Positions 54,380-62,649 of a DNA stretch of 64,000 bases are shown here, in pieces. The notes beneath the pieces were generated by a model, which saw only the letters and a program-made list of their open reading frames with translations, was not told the DNA's origin and searched no databases. The DNA is from Aromatoleum diolicum (GTDB taxonomy: Bacteria; Pseudomonadota; Gammaproteobacteria; Burkholderiales; Rhodocyclaceae): positions 32,259-96,258 of the forward strand of contig NZ_WTVQ01000019.1 of assembly GCF_012910955.1 (NCBI RefSeq). The letters are read 5' to 3'. Within the stretch, counting starts at the first letter, position 1. The number at the start of each line of letters is the position of its first letter. The translations under genes were made by a program, and so were the position numbers.

Positions 54380-55495
54380 TTACATCGCAGCCCAGCTGCC
54401 GCCCTTGAACTGGTACATCGTGACCGCGCCATCCTTGATGTCACCGATGTCGTCGAAGGCGACGGTGCCGGTCACACCCTGGAAGTTGCTCTTCTTCAGT
54501 TCCGGCAGATACTTGGCAGGTTCGACCGAGTTGGCCGCCTGCATCGCCTTGATCATCGCCATTGCGGCGTCGTAGGCATAGGGCGAGTAGATCTGCACGT
54601 CCATGTTGAAACGTGCCTTGTAGCGGTTGCGGAACTCGGTGCCGCCCGGCATTTTTTCCAGCGGCAGGCCGGCCATCGAGCAATAGGCGTTCTCACCGAT
54701 CGCTTCGCCTGCGAGTTTGATCATTTCCGGGCTGCAGCCGCCGTCGCCGGTGACGAACTTGGTGTCGACACCGAGTTGCTTCAGCTGGCGCAGCATCGGG
54801 CCGGCCTGCGCGTCCATGCCGCCGAAGAAGATCACATCCGGCTTGGCGCCGCGGATCTTGGTCAGGATGGCATTGAAGTCGGTGGCCTTGTCGTTGGTGA
54901 ATTCGCGCGCGACGATCTTGCCGCCGGCGGCCTTCACCGCCTTCTCGGTTTCATCGGCGAGCCCCTGGCCATAGGAGGTGCGGTCGTCGATGATCGCGAC
55001 GGTCTTCGCTGCGAGCGGGCCCGCGATGAACTTGCCGAGCACGCCGCCTTGCTGCACGTCGTTGGCGATGGTGCGGAATACGCCCTTGTAGCCCTGGCGG
55101 GTCAGCGTCGGGTTGGTCGCCGAGGGCGAGATCATCGGTACGCCGGCCTGGTTGTAGATGCGCGAGGCGGGGATCGTGGTGCCGGAGTTCAGGTGGCCGA
55201 TCACGCCCTTGACGCTCGCATCCACCAGACGCTGCGCGACGGTGGTGCCGGTGCGCGGGTCGGCCTGGTCGTCTTCGCCCATCAGCTCGAACTTGACCTT
55301 CTTGCCGCCGATGGTGATGCCCTTGGCGTTGGCATCTTCCACCGCGAGCTTGGCGCCGTTTTCATTGTCCTTGCCAAGGTGGGAGATGGTGCCAGTCAGC
55401 GGTGCGACACTGCCGAGCTTGACGACCATTTCCTGCGCCTGGGCAGCGGACAGGCCAAAACCCATGATGGCGAGTGCGACGACGGTTTTCTTCAT
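54380..55495 (-). CDS. livK: Branched-chain amino acid ABC transporter substrate-binding protein (LivK, copy 1)
   Basis: 371-residue periplasmic binding protein with signal peptide (MKKTVVALAIMGFGLSAAQA). The mature start VVKLGSVAPLTGTISHLGKDNENGAKLAVEDAN is typical for Leu/Ile/Val-binding proteins. GGAGGAG precedes the ATG. It is highly similar in pattern to copy 2 at 56037-57149. A sigma-54-like promoter lies about 360 bases upstream. Confidence 0.93.
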   Translation of the reverse strand: MKKTVVALAIMGFGLSAAQAQEMVVKLGSVAPLTGTISHLGKDNENGAKLAVEDANAKGITIGGKKVKFELMGEDDQADPRTGTTVAQRLVDASVKGVIGHLNSGTTIPASRIYNQAGVPMISPSATNPTLTRQGYKGVFRTIANDVQQGGVLGKFIAGPLAAKTVAIIDDRTSYGQGLADETEKAVKAAGGKIVAREFTNDKATDFNAILTKIRGAKPDVIFFGGMDAQAGPMLRQLKQLGVDTKFVTGDGGCSPEMIKLAGEAIGENAYCSMAGLPLEKMPGGTEFRNRYKARFNMDVQIYSPYAYDAAMAMIKAMQAANSVEPAKYLPELKKSNFQGVTGTVAFDDIGDIKDGAVTMYQFKGGSWAAM

Positions 55496-55853
55496 GTTTT
55501 CTCCTCCAGCGAGATCGATTGAGTGCGATTGAGTGCCTGGACGCCACCGTCGGTCTTTGTGAGCGCCGACGGGCCGTCAGGATGCTGCACGTGATGCCGC
55601 TTTTCCATTCGCACCGCGAGCCATGACCAAAGTGCAGGCTCCCGGGCTGAAAAGTCCGCGTATTCTGCCCAAAAACCACTCGCGGTGCGTGAGCTGGGCG
55701 TCGGAGACGTAAATTTGCCGCTTTTGCAATGCAGCAAGGCAGTCCCCGTCACAGAGACCCATTCGGTATCGCGAATGACGTGCGGACATCAAATCCCCAT
55801 AGGTGATGCGGGGTTTTGCCGGAATTGGCGAGCATTCGTGACAATGATGCTCT
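55496..55853 (-). other. Long untranslated leader of livK1
   Basis: About 350 bases between the sigma-54-like element and the livK1 ATG. A minus-strand open frame (55864 down to 55577) exists, but its composition is not convincing. I see no recognised riboswitch and no clear sigma-70 promoter. Confidence 0.35.
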
Positions 55854-55868
55854 GCACAATTCATGCCA
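55854..55868 (-). promoter_or_regulatory. Candidate sigma-54 promoter upstream of livK1
   Basis: Minus-strand TGGCATG-AATT-GTGC has GG and GC at the exact -24/-12 spacing and the same GTGCA end as the porin-glnK-amtB promoter. No clear NtrC palindrome was found nearby. Confidence 0.6.
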
Positions 55869-55942
55869 GGTAATGGATTTCCCTAATAGGAGGTCAAAAT
55901 TTGCGTGAATGGGTAAAAAAGTCCCTGACATCGCAGCTTGCC

Positions 55943-55969
55943 AAAAAATTGGGGCGTCATTGCGCCCCA
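55943..55969 (-). terminator. Intrinsic terminator after livK2
   Basis: Minus-strand TGGGGCG / CGCCCCA stem, 6-base loop, then AATTTTTT. It separates the livK2 transcript from livK1. Confidence 0.85.
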
Positions 55970-56036
55970 TGAGAGTTCCCGATTTAGCCCCGATGCCCCG
56001 GGACGGTGCATCCGGGGCAGGGGGCGGCGGAGTCGC

Positions 56037-57149
56037 TCAGAGCGCTTCCCACTTGCCATTCTGGAATCGATACATGCTGATGCCGCCGTCACGGATGTCG
56101 CCGTTCTTGTCGAACGCGATCGTGCCGGTCACGCCCGGTACGCTGAGCTTCTGCAGTGCCGGCAGGTACTTCGCCGGTTCCACCGAGCCGGCCGCCTTCA
56201 TCGCCTCGATCAGCGCCATCGCCGCGTCGTAGCTGTACGGCGCGTAAAGCTGCACGTCGGCCTTGAAGCGTTCCTTGAAGCGTTTGTTGAACTGTGCGCC
56301 GCCCGGCATCTTGTCCATCGGGATGCCAGCCTGGGTGCAATAGGTATCGCCGCTCATCGCTTCGCCGGCGAGCTTGATCATCTCGCCGGTGCAGGTGCCG
56401 TCGCCGCCGAGGAACTTCGCGGTGATGCCGAGCTGCTTCATCTGGCGCAGCATCGGCGCGGATTGTGCGTCCATCCCGCCGAAGAACACGGCGTCGGGCG
56501 TGCGACCCTTGATCTTGGTGAGGATCGCGGTGAAGTCGGTGGCCTTGTCGTTGGTGAACTCGCGCCCCACCACCTGCACGCCCTGCTGTTTCAGGCTGTC
56601 GGCGAAGGCGTCGGCGAGACCCTGGCCGTAGGCCGTGCGGTCGTCGATGATCGCGACCTTCTTGGCCTGCAGGTTCAGCACCGCGTATTTGGCCATCGCC
56701 GCACCCTGCTGCAGGTCGTTGGCGATGACGCGGAAGGTGACCTTGTAGCCCTGCTGGGTCAGTTTCGGGTTGGTCGATGACGGGGTGATGACCGGCACGC
56801 CGGCCTGTTCGTAGATGCGCGAGGCCGGAATCGACGCCCCCGAGGTGACGTGACCGACCACGCCCTTGACGCCGGTGTCGGTCAGGCGCTGCGCGACCGT
56901 GGTGGCGGTGCGCGGGTCGGCCTGGTCGTCTTCGCTGACGAGTTCGAACTGCACTTTCTGGCCGCCGATGGTCACGCCCTTGGCGTTAGCGTCTTCCAGT
57001 GCCAAGCGCACGCCGTTCTCGCCGTCTTTGCCGATATGGGCGATCGGCCCGGTGAGCGGGCCGGCATGGCCGATCTTGACGACGGTCTGGGCGTGGGCAG
57101 CCGACAGGCTGGCACCGGCAAGCGCCAGTGCGATCAGGGTCTTTTTCAT
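56037..57149 (-). CDS. livK: Branched-chain amino acid ABC transporter substrate-binding protein (LivK, copy 2)
   Basis: 370-residue paralogue of copy 1, with signal peptide MKKTLIALALAGASLSAAHA and mature start VVKIGHAGPLTGPIAHIGKDGENGVRLALEDAN. It is a separate transcription unit with its own sigma-70 promoter and terminator. Two binding proteins with different promoters feeding one LivHMGF would widen the substrate range or respond to different signals. Confidence 0.93.
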   Translation of the reverse strand: MKKTLIALALAGASLSAAHAQTVVKIGHAGPLTGPIAHIGKDGENGVRLALEDANAKGVTIGGQKVQFELVSEDDQADPRTATTVAQRLTDTGVKGVVGHVTSGASIPASRIYEQAGVPVITPSSTNPKLTQQGYKVTFRVIANDLQQGAAMAKYAVLNLQAKKVAIIDDRTAYGQGLADAFADSLKQQGVQVVGREFTNDKATDFTAILTKIKGRTPDAVFFGGMDAQSAPMLRQMKQLGITAKFLGGDGTCTGEMIKLAGEAMSGDTYCTQAGIPMDKMPGGAQFNKRFKERFKADVQLYAPYSYDAAMALIEAMKAAGSVEPAKYLPALQKLSVPGVTGTIAFDKNGDIRDGGISMYRFQNGKWEAL

Positions 57150-57215
57150 TAGCAGTCTCCGCATGTTTGCACACATTCACCGGGCCGCGATTGCTTCGCG
57201 CGCCGGAATGGTGCG

Positions 57216-57244
57216 ATTCTAGCCCACGCGCTGTGCGCGCCAAA
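57216..57244 (-). promoter_or_regulatory. Sigma-70 promoter of livK2
   Basis: Minus-strand TTTGGC (57244-57239), 17-base spacer, TAGAAT (57221-57216); about 67 bases ahead of the start codon. Confidence 0.6.
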
Positions 57245-57298
57245 TCCGTGCCTCGGAATTCATGCGGCGGGGCGCCAGCATCGAGGAGAAATCGACCC

Positions 57299-57787
57299 AT
57301 GAAACGCCTGTTCGCGCTGCTCTGCAACCTGCTTGCCGCACTCGGCCTGAATGCCTGCGACTATTTCAATCTGCAGGAGCTCAAGCCCGGTGTGTCCACG
57401 GCGATGGAAGTCCGCGAGCGCTTCGGCCCGCCCGCCGTGGAGTGGCACAACGAGGATGGTTCGGTGACCTGGGAGTACTCGCGCCAGCCGCAGGGCAGCG
57501 AGTGCTACATGATGACGATCGGTCCCGACAATGTGCTGCGTGCGGTCGAGCAGGTGTTGAACGAAAAGAATTTCGCGCGTATCCAAGCCGGTATGAATGG
57601 TGACGAAGTGCGCCGCGTGCTGGGTGCGCCGGGATCGCGGGAGCGGTTCGAACTGAGCCGCGAAACGGTGTGGAACTGGCGCATCGCGTCGCAGCCGACG
57701 GGCGGCGATCCGGTGTTCTTCTCGGTCCATTTCAATGACGACGGACGCGTGGTGCGCACCAGCCGGAACGTGGAATATCGAGGGTAA
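57299..57787 (+). CDS. BamE/SmpA-OmlA-like lipoprotein (copy 1)
   Basis: 162-residue outer-membrane-type lipoprotein. Signal peptide ends in the lipobox LNAC near residue 18. The mature part resembles the BamE/SmpA-OmlA fold: LKPGVSTAMEVRERFGPPAVEWHNEDGSVTWEY and, in a second half, IQAGMNGDEVRRVLGAPGSRERF. Two BamE-like units in one chain differ from true BamE (~110 residues, one unit). GAGGAGAA precedes the ATG. A related gene follows after 5 bases. Confidence 0.8.
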   Translation: MKRLFALLCNLLAALGLNACDYFNLQELKPGVSTAMEVRERFGPPAVEWHNEDGSVTWEYSRQPQGSECYMMTIGPDNVLRAVEQVLNEKNFARIQAGMNGDEVRRVLGAPGSRERFELSRETVWNWRIASQPTGGDPVFFSVHFNDDGRVVRTSRNVEYRG

Positions 57788-57792
57788 GCGTC

Positions 57793-58416
57793 GTGAAGCC
57801 AGCACTCGAACGGGGTATCGGAAAGTGGGGGCGCGGCGTCGCGCTGCTGGCGATGCTCGTGCTGCTGGGCAGTTGCGCGAGCATGCGGCAAATGCGTCCG
57901 CTCGCGAACGAGGCCGAGGCGCTGGCCGTGCATGGCGAGCCGGTCATGCGCTGGAAGAACGACGACGGTACGACCACGCTCGAATACTCGACCCAGCCAT
58001 ACGGCGACACCACGCTGATGGTCACGGTGGATGCCTCGGGCATCGTGGTGCGTCAGGAAAATGCGCTGGCCTACGAGAATCTTGTGCGCGTCGAACGCGG
58101 CATGACGCGCGAGCAAGTGTCGCGCCTGCTCGGTCGCCATCGCTCGGTACAGACCTTTTCGCTGAGCGGGGAGGAGGTCTGGGACTGGAACATTTACAAC
58201 GACGGCCCCGGCATCTACACCCTGTTCAACGTGCATTTCATCGACGGCAAGGTCGTGCGTACCAGCCGCACCTATGTCTATCCGCATGAAGGCAGGACGA
58301 TGGGCTGGTACGGATATCCGGCATTTCCTTACTACGCCTACCCGTACTCCTACCGTTCGCGCTTTCCTTCCCGGTGGCCACATCACGGTTGGCCCAGCTC
58401 CTGGCACTGGTGGTAA
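57793..58416 (+). CDS. BamE/SmpA-OmlA-like lipoprotein (copy 2) with aromatic tail
   Basis: 207-residue paralogue of the preceding gene, with lipobox LGSC near residue 28. It keeps the two-unit pattern (ALAVHGEPVMRWKNDDGTTTLEYSTQPYG and VERGMTREQVSRLLGRHRSVQTF) and the shared ending GKVVRTSRTYVYP. A 40-residue Tyr/Pro/Trp-rich tail is unique to it. Starts with GTG, so the pair is translationally linked. Confidence 0.8.
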   Translation: MKPALERGIGKWGRGVALLAMLVLLGSCASMRQMRPLANEAEALAVHGEPVMRWKNDDGTTTLEYSTQPYGDTTLMVTVDASGIVVRQENALAYENLVRVERGMTREQVSRLLGRHRSVQTFSLSGEEVWDWNIYNDGPGIYTLFNVHFIDGKVVRTSRTYVYPHEGRTMGWYGYPAFPYYAYPYSYRSRFPSRWPHHGWPSSWHWW

Positions 58417-58492
58417 GGCTCGCTCTCGCGTGCCGAAGGGGTCCGCGGCCGCTTATACTGCGCTGCAGCACAACTACCGGACCGGCATTCCG

Positions 58493-59329
58493 ATGGACCA
58501 TTTCCGCACTGACGACGGCGAGCGTATTCATGTAAAGATCCAGGGCGACGGGCCGCCTCTCGTGCTGCTGCATGGATGGACCGCCAGCCACCGCGACTGG
58601 AACCCCTTCATCGATGCCTTTGCCGCGCGCCACCGCGTGTTCCGCTGGGATGCACGCGGCCACGGCGGTCATCCGCTGAAGTCCGCGACCGTGCCGACGG
58701 CCGCGCGCATGGCCCGGGACCTGGAGCAGATGCTGGAGCACTGGCAGCTGCGTGATGCAATCGTGGTCGGCCACTCGATGGGTGCATTGACGCTGTGGCA
58801 GTACATCCACGACTTCGGCTGCGACCGTCTGCGCAAGGTCGTCATCATTGACCAGTCGCCGCGTATTCTCACCGACGAGCACTGGTCCAACGGCATCTAC
58901 GGCGACTTCGACGAGCGGCGCAATGCCGCCTTCGTGCGTGAATTGCAGCAGGATTTCGCCGAAGGCGTGCTGCGGCTCGTCGGCCACAGCCTCAACGAGC
59001 GCGCGCGCCGCAAATACCTGGAAAACGGCGACAGCATGGAGACCGCCCGCCAGCGCCTGCGCGAGATGGCTCCCCAGCCGCTGATCGACTGCTGGACCAG
59101 CCTCGCCGCGGCCGATTACCGTGACGTGCTGGAGAAGATCGACATCCCGTCGCTGTTGGTCTACGGCGGCGCGAGCAACTTTTATCACACGCGCACCGCG
59201 CACTACGTGCGCGACAACATCCCGAACGCGCTGCTACACATCTACGAGGACGTCGACCACGCGCCGCACCAGTGGCAGCGCGAGCGCTTCGTCAAGGACG
59301 TGCTCGATTTCATCGACGCCGACGACTGA
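58493..59329 (+). CDS. Alpha/beta-fold hydrolase
   Basis: 278-residue hydrolase. LLHGWTASHRDWNPF (oxyanion region) near residue 25, nucleophile elbow VGHSMGAL near residue 93 and a His in EDVDHAPHQW near residue 256 as the likely third triad member. Resembles haloperoxidase/esterase-type enzymes; substrate unknown. The ATG at 58493 is chosen because the frame upstream overlaps the lipoprotein gene. Confidence 0.85.
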   Translation: MDHFRTDDGERIHVKIQGDGPPLVLLHGWTASHRDWNPFIDAFAARHRVFRWDARGHGGHPLKSATVPTAARMARDLEQMLEHWQLRDAIVVGHSMGALTLWQYIHDFGCDRLRKVVIIDQSPRILTDEHWSNGIYGDFDERRNAAFVRELQQDFAEGVLRLVGHSLNERARRKYLENGDSMETARQRLREMAPQPLIDCWTSLAAADYRDVLEKIDIPSLLVYGGASNFYHTRTAHYVRDNIPNALLHIYEDVDHAPHQWQRERFVKDVLDFIDADD

Positions 59330-59353
59330 CGCGACGCCCGCAAAGGATCTGGC

Positions 59354-59734
59354 CTAAGCGGCCGAGCAGAACCACAGCTTGTTGCCTTCGCTGTCGAGGA
59401 AGGCGCCGACGAAGTGGCTCCCGTCGTAGCGCTCGACCGCGTCCGAGATCGTCACCTCGAGTTTGCGCAGTGCGGCTTCCAGCGCGCGCGCATCGGCGCA
59501 TTCCAGCGTGATGCGCGGGTTCGGTTCGGCGGTCGGTATGCCGTACCAGCTGTCCTTCAGCATCAGCATGGTGCCACCGAGTTCGAATTCCACCGGCACC
59601 TGATCCTGATCACTGCCGCCGCTCGCCCGTGTGAGACCCAGCGTCTGCCCATAAAAGTTGCTCGCCCGAGCGACATCACGCACCGCAAGTGCCACGACCT
59701 TGACGCATTTCAATCCGAGTTGGGGGTTGTTCAT
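59354..59734 (-). CDS. VOC (glyoxalase/bleomycin resistance) family protein
   Basis: 126-residue single VOC domain: KVVALAVRDVARASNFYGQTLGL at the N-terminus and the C-terminal GSHFVGAFLDSEGNKLWFCS. The family covers metal-dependent isomerases, dioxygenases and binding proteins; the specific role is unclear. Convergent with the hydrolase gene. The upstream part of the frame (to 59878) is not protein-like. Confidence 0.82.
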   Translation of the reverse strand: MNNPQLGLKCVKVVALAVRDVARASNFYGQTLGLTRASGGSDQDQVPVEFELGGTMLMLKDSWYGIPTAEPNPRITLECADARALEAALRKLEVTISDAVERYDGSHFVGAFLDSEGNKLWFCSAA

Positions 59735-60058
59735 GATTTCCGCTGCCGAAACGGAGTCCGTCAGCGCGTGCCGGTTTCTGTGTCCGGTCGCCGGGGGGCG
59801 GACCCCGGTAGAAAAACCGCCGAGCCGATCAAGGGGGGCGGGCCGTCGCGACCGCGCGGGCGGTCGCCGATGCTTCACGCTAGCACTTGATTGGCGAAAC
59901 GCCAGGGCGGCACGGGGTGTCGCGAAATCCTCGTGGGCGCCGGGCCGATTCCGCTAGACTGGCGCTACAGGCGCGCAGGCGACGAGCGGGCGACGGATGT
60001 CGATGACGCGCTGGTGCCACCAGGGTGCGGAGTTCGCAGCGCAGGTCGCGGGGGGCGG
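59735..60058. other. Divergent intergenic region, no gene seen
   Basis: 324 bases between the VOC gene and the carbonic-anhydrase-like gene. A TAGACT at 59955-59960 could be a plus-strand -10, without a matching -35. Nothing else recognised. Confidence 0.35.
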
Positions 60059-61135
60059 ATGGATATCCACGGCAAACCGATCCAGCAGCGCATCGACTGG
60101 CTGTTCGAGCTGGCGGACCGGCACGGCGCGAATTTCCGCAGCCCCGAGGCCTGGCTCGCGCGCGAGCGCTACCTGTCCGAACACCCGACCGCGATCGCGG
60201 TGCTCAAGTGCATGGACGGGCGCATCAACATCCCGGTGGCGACCAATACCCCGGTCGGCATCCTGATGCCCTTCCGTAATCTCGGTGGCATGTTCGACCT
60301 GGGCTGGCCGCATCTGGGCGAAGTGCTCGCGCACCACGTTCAGCGCATGGTGAGCAGCGGTCGGCGCGTGATCTTCCTGATCACCTACCATTTCTCGACG
60401 GGCGACCCGCTGCGCGGCTGTGCCGGCTTTGCCTATGACACGGCGGCGGCGATCGCGCACACCTGCGCGATCCGCAGGCAGGTCGAGTACATCTTCGGCG
60501 CCGGGCATGCGACCGTGTATCCGCTCGTGTGCGGCTTCGAAACCGACGAGGACGCGCTGATCCTGCATGGTCGCGACGGCGACACCCTCGACCTCGCAGC
60601 GCTGTCGGGCGACGACCGCGCCACGCTCGAACCGCGGCTCGCGGCGCTGCTGCCCGACATGCCCGCGCAGATGCGTGCCGATCTGCTGCCGCTGCTGCAT
60701 GGCAACCTTGAGCACATTGCGACGGTGCGCGCGCAGGTCCGGCGCGACGAACGCACGCTCGACATCGAGCACCGCGAATGGATGATCTGCCTGGGCCGCG
60801 GCTTCGACTTCCTGCACACGCCCAACATCGCGCTGATCATCGGCCCCTACAGTCCGAATCTTGCCGAACCGATCGGCCGCGCCGCCGGCATCATCGAGGC
60901 CAACATGGCTGCCGGGCGGGTGCCCGGCGACGGCTTCCTGTTGCTCGCCTCGGTGCCCTACGACGAGATCGGCGTCGACCGCGCCCGCGCGGAATTGAAG
61001 AGTCGCTTCCTGTCGGACTTCGCGGCGGACGTCATCCGCCGCGAATATCCCGACCTTGCCGCCAGCATGCACATGCGCACCGCCGTGCTCGACTGGCGTT
61101 CGCGGCGCTTCGAGATCGTCGGCGGCCGTGCATGA
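60059..61135 (+). CDS. CsoSCA-like carbonic anhydrase homologue, not in a carboxysome cluster
   Basis: 358-residue protein. The zinc site of beta-type carbonic anhydrases is visible: Cys51 with Asp53 and Arg55 in CMDGR, His111 in TYHFSTGD, Cys121 in RGCAGF. The spacing (60 and 10 residues) is close to the Cys-His-Cys spacing of carboxysomal CsoSCA (about 69 and 11). No carboxysome shell or RuBisCO genes are nearby, and the protein is shorter than CsoSCA, lacking its N-terminal part. A soluble carbonic anhydrase is likely; activity is inferred. Confidence 0.65.
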   Translation: MDIHGKPIQQRIDWLFELADRHGANFRSPEAWLARERYLSEHPTAIAVLKCMDGRINIPVATNTPVGILMPFRNLGGMFDLGWPHLGEVLAHHVQRMVSSGRRVIFLITYHFSTGDPLRGCAGFAYDTAAAIAHTCAIRRQVEYIFGAGHATVYPLVCGFETDEDALILHGRDGDTLDLAALSGDDRATLEPRLAALLPDMPAQMRADLLPLLHGNLEHIATVRAQVRRDERTLDIEHREWMICLGRGFDFLHTPNIALIIGPYSPNLAEPIGRAAGIIEANMAAGRVPGDGFLLLASVPYDEIGVDRARAELKSRFLSDFAADVIRREYPDLAASMHMRTAVLDWRSRRFEIVGGRA

Positions 61136-61173
61136 AGCGCGGGTCAATCATCCCCGGCACTGGAGGAGCACCC

Positions 61174-61743
61174 ATGCATCCGCTATCGCACAAGCTTGCC
61201 GCAATCGCCCTGAGCAGCTTCGCGCTCGCGCTGCCCGGAACCGCGTCCGCCTGGGACATGACGGGAACGCGCACCGTGGCGCTTCACACCCGCGATGGCC
61301 AAGCGATTCCCATCGGGACGGTGACGTTCCAGCCACAGGGTGACCGGACCGGTTTCACTCTGCACCTCGACGAGAAACCATTCAAGGATTTTTTCCTCTC
61401 GATGAAGGAGTTCAAGTGCCTGGAAGGCAGCGAGGAAATCCTGTGCCACGTGCCCTACCCGTATGCCAATCCCGCGACGGTGACGCAAAACGACCTGTCG
61501 TGGCTGGAACACGCGCTGCTGTTCCTCTACAAGACGCCCGCGGAATTCGGCGCCCGCCTGTGGAATGGACTCTATTACCGCATGCGGATCACCGATGAAG
61601 GCATCGTCGGCACCGCCGAATCCGTCGATCTCAATCTGATCGCCGCGCCGCCCGCCGAGGCGTCCGTGGCCCCCTTCGTCCCCGCCGAACGCACCGAGAT
61701 CGCTCCCGACAGCCGCTGGATCGGCAGGCTGACAATCCGCTAG
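61174..61743 (+). CDS. Exported protein of unknown function
   Basis: 189 residues with a signal peptide (MHPLSHKLAAIALSSFALALPGTASA). The mature protein is mainly beta-strand-like, with two Cys in KEFKCLEGSEEILCHV near residue 90 that could form a disulfide, and FLSMKEF and LWNGLYYRMRI segments. GGAGGAG precedes the ATG at 61174. It follows the carbonic-anhydrase-like gene by 38 bases and may share its transcript. Family not recognised. Confidence 0.72.
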   Translation: MHPLSHKLAAIALSSFALALPGTASAWDMTGTRTVALHTRDGQAIPIGTVTFQPQGDRTGFTLHLDEKPFKDFFLSMKEFKCLEGSEEILCHVPYPYANPATVTQNDLSWLEHALLFLYKTPAEFGARLWNGLYYRMRITDEGIVGTAESVDLNLIAAPPAEASVAPFVPAERTEIAPDSRWIGRLTIR

Positions 61744-62196
61744 GGCCCGCCGTCGCACGATTCTGCGCATCGCCGGACTCCGCGGCAATGCCAATGGGGT
61801 TATCGGATGACGATTGCGACTCTGCAAGCGGGTCCCGCCTGATATGATATTGGACTTTGCAAGCGACGCGGCTCCCGGCCCGTAGCCAGCCCGATCCCGC
61901 AGGACGGATCTTCTCGCTCCGGATCGATGCCCGGTCTCTCCTCTACCTGTCATGACTGCATTGTTCTCCGCCGCAACCCGCCTGGCACTGGAGCGAAGAC
62001 GTCGCGGCCTGCCTCGCCGAGACCCGCCCGCCGAAGTGGGGCTCGGCTGGTGCATCGACGAGGACACGCAGGCACCGGCCCGCCACCGCCTTGCCGAGGA
62101 TGCCCAGACCGAACACGCCAACGGCGGGTGCGGCATCCGCTTCCGCCGTGCTCACGCAACCCTGACCTGAACCCGGCAACAACGAGACGAATCGAC
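61744..62196. other. Intergenic region without a convincing gene
   Basis: 453 bases ahead of the DUF3304 gene. Short open frames on both strands (for example 61952-62170 plus) are Arg-rich and not protein-like; a degraded gene cannot be excluded. A TATGAT at 61843-61848 is a possible -10, but its nearest TTGCGA lies 23 bases upstream, too far. Confidence 0.35.
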
Positions 62197-62643
62197 ATGA
62201 AATGGATGCTTGTGTTCGCGTGCGCGCTGCTCCTCAACGCTTGCGCCGTGCTGGCGAAAAAGGAAAGCCCGACCGCGACGGCGCAGGTGGGGATCGTCAA
62301 TCACACCGGCAAATACATCTACTCGGCGACAGTCGATGGCTCGGGCGGCGGCAACATGCCCGCCTGGGGCGCCGGCATTGCCAACATCTGTTGTACCTCG
62401 ATCCCGCGCGTCTGGTCTCCCGGCATGAAGGTGCTGGTGCGCTGGGATATGCCCGAAGGGCGTACCCACGTCGTGAAGGAAAAGGTTGTCGAGATCGAGA
62501 AGTACGATGAACCGGGAAGCATCTACATGCACTTCTTTCCGGACGACGGTGTGCGTGTCGTGGTCACGAGCCTTGATCCAATACACCCCGATCACCCGAT
62601 ACCACGTCCGGTAAAGCCGGCAACCGCAACCGCTCCCAAATGA
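62197..62643 (+). CDS. DUF3304 lipoprotein, likely immunity protein
   Basis: 148-residue lipoprotein (signal MKWMLVFACALLLNAC, lipobox LNAC). DUF3304-type features are GIVNHTGKYIYSATVDGSGGGNMPAWG near residue 30 and a NICCTSIP Cys pair near residue 64. Such lipoproteins often precede type VI phospholipase effectors of the Tle1 family and are thought to protect the producer in the periplasm. The phospholipase gene starts 6 bases after its stop. Confidence 0.82.
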   Translation: MKWMLVFACALLLNACAVLAKKESPTATAQVGIVNHTGKYIYSATVDGSGGGNMPAWGAGIANICCTSIPRVWSPGMKVLVRWDMPEGRTHVVKEKVVEIEKYDEPGSIYMHFFPDDGVRVVVTSLDPIHPDHPIPRPVKPATATAPK

Positions 62644-62649
62644 TCGACC

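Noticed and set aside
55577..55864. 95-codon minus-strand frame in the livK1 leader
   Set aside because: No ribosome site at its first ATG and no recognisable pattern; kept only as a question in the leader finding.
61952..62170. 72-codon frame upstream of the DUF3304 gene
   Set aside because: Arg/Glu-rich with no ribosome site or family pattern; treated as non-coding.
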